Positions 13,290 to 14,842 of a DNA stretch of 14,842 nucleotides are shown piece by piece. The translations under genes were made by a program, and so were the position numbers. Source of the stretch: an uncultured Opitutia bacterium. GTDB taxonomy: Bacteria > Verrucomicrobiota > Verrucomicrobiia > Opitutales > UBA953. The stretch spans positions 1 to 14,842 of the forward strand of contig CAIYUD010000230.1 of the NCBI GenBank assembly GCA_903929325.1, in the 5' to 3' direction. The stretch's first letter is position 1, and each line of letters begins with the position of its first letter. The notes under the pieces are model-generated. The model saw nothing but the letters and a program-made list of their open reading frames with translations, made no database searches and had not been told where the DNA came from.

Positions 13290-14327
13290 TTAGACGTTCG
13301 GCAACTCGCCCGTGCGATCGGGAGGCGTTAAACCGACAACCTTCCAACCGTGTTCCGTTAAGACGCGGCCTTGGGCCGTGCGCGCAAGGTAACCTTCTTG
13401 AATTAAAAACGGCTCATGAACTTCTTCTAAAGTTTGAGCGTCTTCGCCAACCGCCATCGCAACCGTGGTCAACCCAACAGGCCCACCACGATACTTTTCG
13501 GCAATCGCGCGGAGCACGCGATGGTCCATCTCATCTAAGCCGTGCCGATCGATTTCTAAAAGCTCGAGTGCAGCTGACACGGTCGCAGCATCGGCAAGAC
13601 CCTTTGCGCGCTCCAAGGCATAATCGCGCGTAAAACGTAATAAGTTATTAGCTACGCGCGGCGTACCGCGACAACGCGCCGCAATCGCTTCTGCGCCACC
13701 AACACCAAGCTTTACGCCCAATAAGCCCGCAGCTCGCTGCACGATGCCCAACAAGTCTACTTGACTGTAGTAATCGAGACGCGTTTGCAGGGTGAACCGA
13801 TTGCGTAAAGGGGCTGTCAGCAGTCCTGTACGAGTGGTTGCCCCGACAAGTGTGAAGCGTGGTAAATCTAAACGCACGCTGCGCGCGTTGGGTCCTTGAT
13901 CGATGAGGATATCAATTCGGAAGTCCTCCATCGCTGAGTAAAGAAACTCTTCGACGACTTTAGGGATACGGTGAATCTCGTCGATAAACAGAATATCCCC
14001 GTCTTGCAGAGACGTGAGTAAGCCCGCCAAATCAGCGGCCTTATCAATCACTGGCCCTGAAGTAACACGCACGGGCTTACCCATCTCTTCTCCAAGGATG
14101 AGGGCTAAGGTCGTCTTACCCAAGCCCGGCGGACCGTGTAACAAGATATGATCAAGGGAACGGTTCTCGCGTTTAGCTGCACCAACCATCACGCGCAGGC
14201 GTTCAACCGTACGGTGTTGGCCAGCAAACGTATCTAAATTGGGAGGACGCAGAGCGGCATCCAATGCTGAGTCACGCCGCCCCAATGCTTCACGCGCTTC
14301 ACCTGAACCTTCGGGGGACTTCGCCAT
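13290..14327 (-). CDS. ruvB: Holliday junction branch-migration ATPase RuvB
   Basis: This is the hexameric AAA+ motor that drives branch migration of Holliday junctions with RuvA in recombinational repair. The 345-residue protein from the ATG at 14327 shows LRPPNLDTFAGQ near the N-terminus, the Walker A motif HGPPGLGKTTLA (Lys71), the Walker B motif FIDEIHRIPKVVEE (about 114-127), ATTRTGLLTAPLRNRF (163-178) with the sensor and arginine-finger region, and the C-terminal winged-helix part with GPVGLTTVAMAVGED and EPFLIQEGYLARTAQGR. A TTG three codons further up (14336) is possible, but the ATG is the simpler start. No ruvA or ruvC is visible. It is convergent with murA and divergent from proB. 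Confidence 0.97.
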   Translation of the reverse strand: MAKSPEGSGEAREALGRRDSALDAALRPPNLDTFAGQHRTVERLRVMVGAAKRENRSLDHILLHGPPGLGKTTLALILGEEMGKPVRVTSGPVIDKAADLAGLLTSLQDGDILFIDEIHRIPKVVEEFLYSAMEDFRIDILIDQGPNARSVRLDLPRFTLVGATTRTGLLTAPLRNRFTLQTRLDYYSQVDLLGIVQRAAGLLGVKLGVGGAEAIAARCRGTPRVANNLLRFTRDYALERAKGLADAATVSAALELLEIDRHGLDEMDHRVLRAIAEKYRGGPVGLTTVAMAVGEDAQTLEEVHEPFLIQEGYLARTAQGRVLTEHGWKVVGLTPPDRTGELPNV

Positions 14328-14411
14328 ACAAGCCAACGTGCACCAGTCGGCCCTTAAGGCAACTCCTCACGCTCTCGACACCACGCGTTATCTTATGCAC
14401 GCTACTATCCT

Positions 14412-14842
14412 ATGGGAAAACGCTGGGTCATCAAACTGGGTTCTGGTCTATTGACCCGCAAAAATGGCAGTGTCGACCGCGCACGTATCCGTGACATCAT
14501 TGATCAGGTAGCTGTACTCCGCCGCAAGGGACACGAAGTCGTTCTCGTCACCTCGGGTGCGATTGCCGCTGGCATGACAACGATGGGCTTAAAAAAGCGT
14601 CCAAGTGAAGCCCGCGAGCTTCAAGCCTGCGCCACAGTGGGACAACCCGAACTCATGGCAGAGTACCGACGACACCTCGGCCGCCATAAACTTCTCGGCG
14701 CACAATTGCTTCTGACCTACTGGGACCTCGATAGCCGCACTTGCATTCGCAACGCACGTGCCACGCTTGATTTCTTACTCTCTCAAAAACGGTTCATTCC
14801 AATTATTAATGAAAACGACGCTATCGCGGACGAAGAAATCAA
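14412..14842 (+). CDS. proB: Glutamate 5-kinase, N-terminal part (runs off the window)
   Basis: The enzyme phosphorylates glutamate at the gamma carboxyl in the first step of proline synthesis. From the ATG at 14412 the frame stays open for 143 codons to the window end. It shows the amino-acid kinase motifs in order: VIKLGSGLLTRKNG (6-19), EVVLVTSGAIAAG with the conserved SGA (42-54), ACATVGQPELMAEYRRHLG, QLLLTYWDLDSR, and IPIINENDAIADEEI at the end, the glutamate-binding region. No Shine-Dalgarno sequence precedes the ATG. The substrate glycine-serine step KLGSG carries a glycine where many homologues have KLGSS or KVGSS, a mild variation. The C-terminal part and any PUA domain lie outside the window. 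Confidence 0.95.
   Translation, partial: MGKRWVIKLGSGLLTRKNGSVDRARIRDIIDQVAVLRRKGHEVVLVTSGAIAAGMTTMGLKKRPSEARELQACATVGQPELMAEYRRHLGRHKLLGAQLLLTYWDLDSRTCIRNARATLDFLLSQKRFIPIINENDAIADEEI

Noticed and set aside
14401..14409. GCTACTATC before proB matches the sequence next to the hairpin at 10951
   Set aside because: A nine-base match is expected by chance, and there is no hairpin next to the proB copy.

Overview
The window is bacterial chromosome made almost entirely of core housekeeping genes. Gene content (rplM-rpsI next to argC, a SEDS rodA beside an RNase E/G gene, murA, ruvB, proB), the moderate-to-high GC, the H1-like lysine-rich protein and the lack of Shine-Dalgarno sequences all fit a member of the Verrucomicrobiota, probably of the Opitutales type. 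That placement is inferred from gene content and style; it was not tested by database search. I see no phage, insertion sequence, CRISPR array, tRNA or rRNA.

Layout. Bases 1-4102 run leftward: argC (N-terminal part only), a strong terminator, rpsI, rplM, a predicted outer-membrane protein overlapping the end of icd by one base, icd, a second terminator, and an unusual small basic protein made of two ribbon-helix-helix-like units plus a lysine-rich tail. A rightward P1B-type metal ATPase (4245-6152) follows from what looks like a leaderless promoter and ends at a strong, roughly bidirectional terminator. A leftward rodA-rng pair (9308-6241) comes next. Divergent from it is a rightward run: RNase Y, a 177-base gap with three hairpins, a 311-residue arginine-rich disordered protein, a terminator, and murA. 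murA meets ruvB (leftward) with no base between their stop codons. proB (N-terminal part only) begins to the right of ruvB and runs off the window.

How the genes fit together. The most interesting area is about 6.2-12.0 kb. Two different classes of endonuclease that start mRNA decay, RNase E/G and RNase Y, lie nearly back to back, separated only by rodA. Beside them is a disordered, Arg-rich protein that also carries a short amphipathic, aromatic-rich helix. These are the two elements found in the C-terminal scaffold half of E. coli RNase E, and the RNase E/G here has no such half. A free-standing scaffold or RNA-binding partner for RNA decay is therefore a reasonable but untested idea. The other points of note are a His/Asp-rich extension on RNase E/G next to a metal ATPase with a similar N-terminus, the double RHH plus H1-like tail protein, REP-like intergenic hairpins, and the absence of a clear Shine-Dalgarno sequence upstream of any of the 14 genes.
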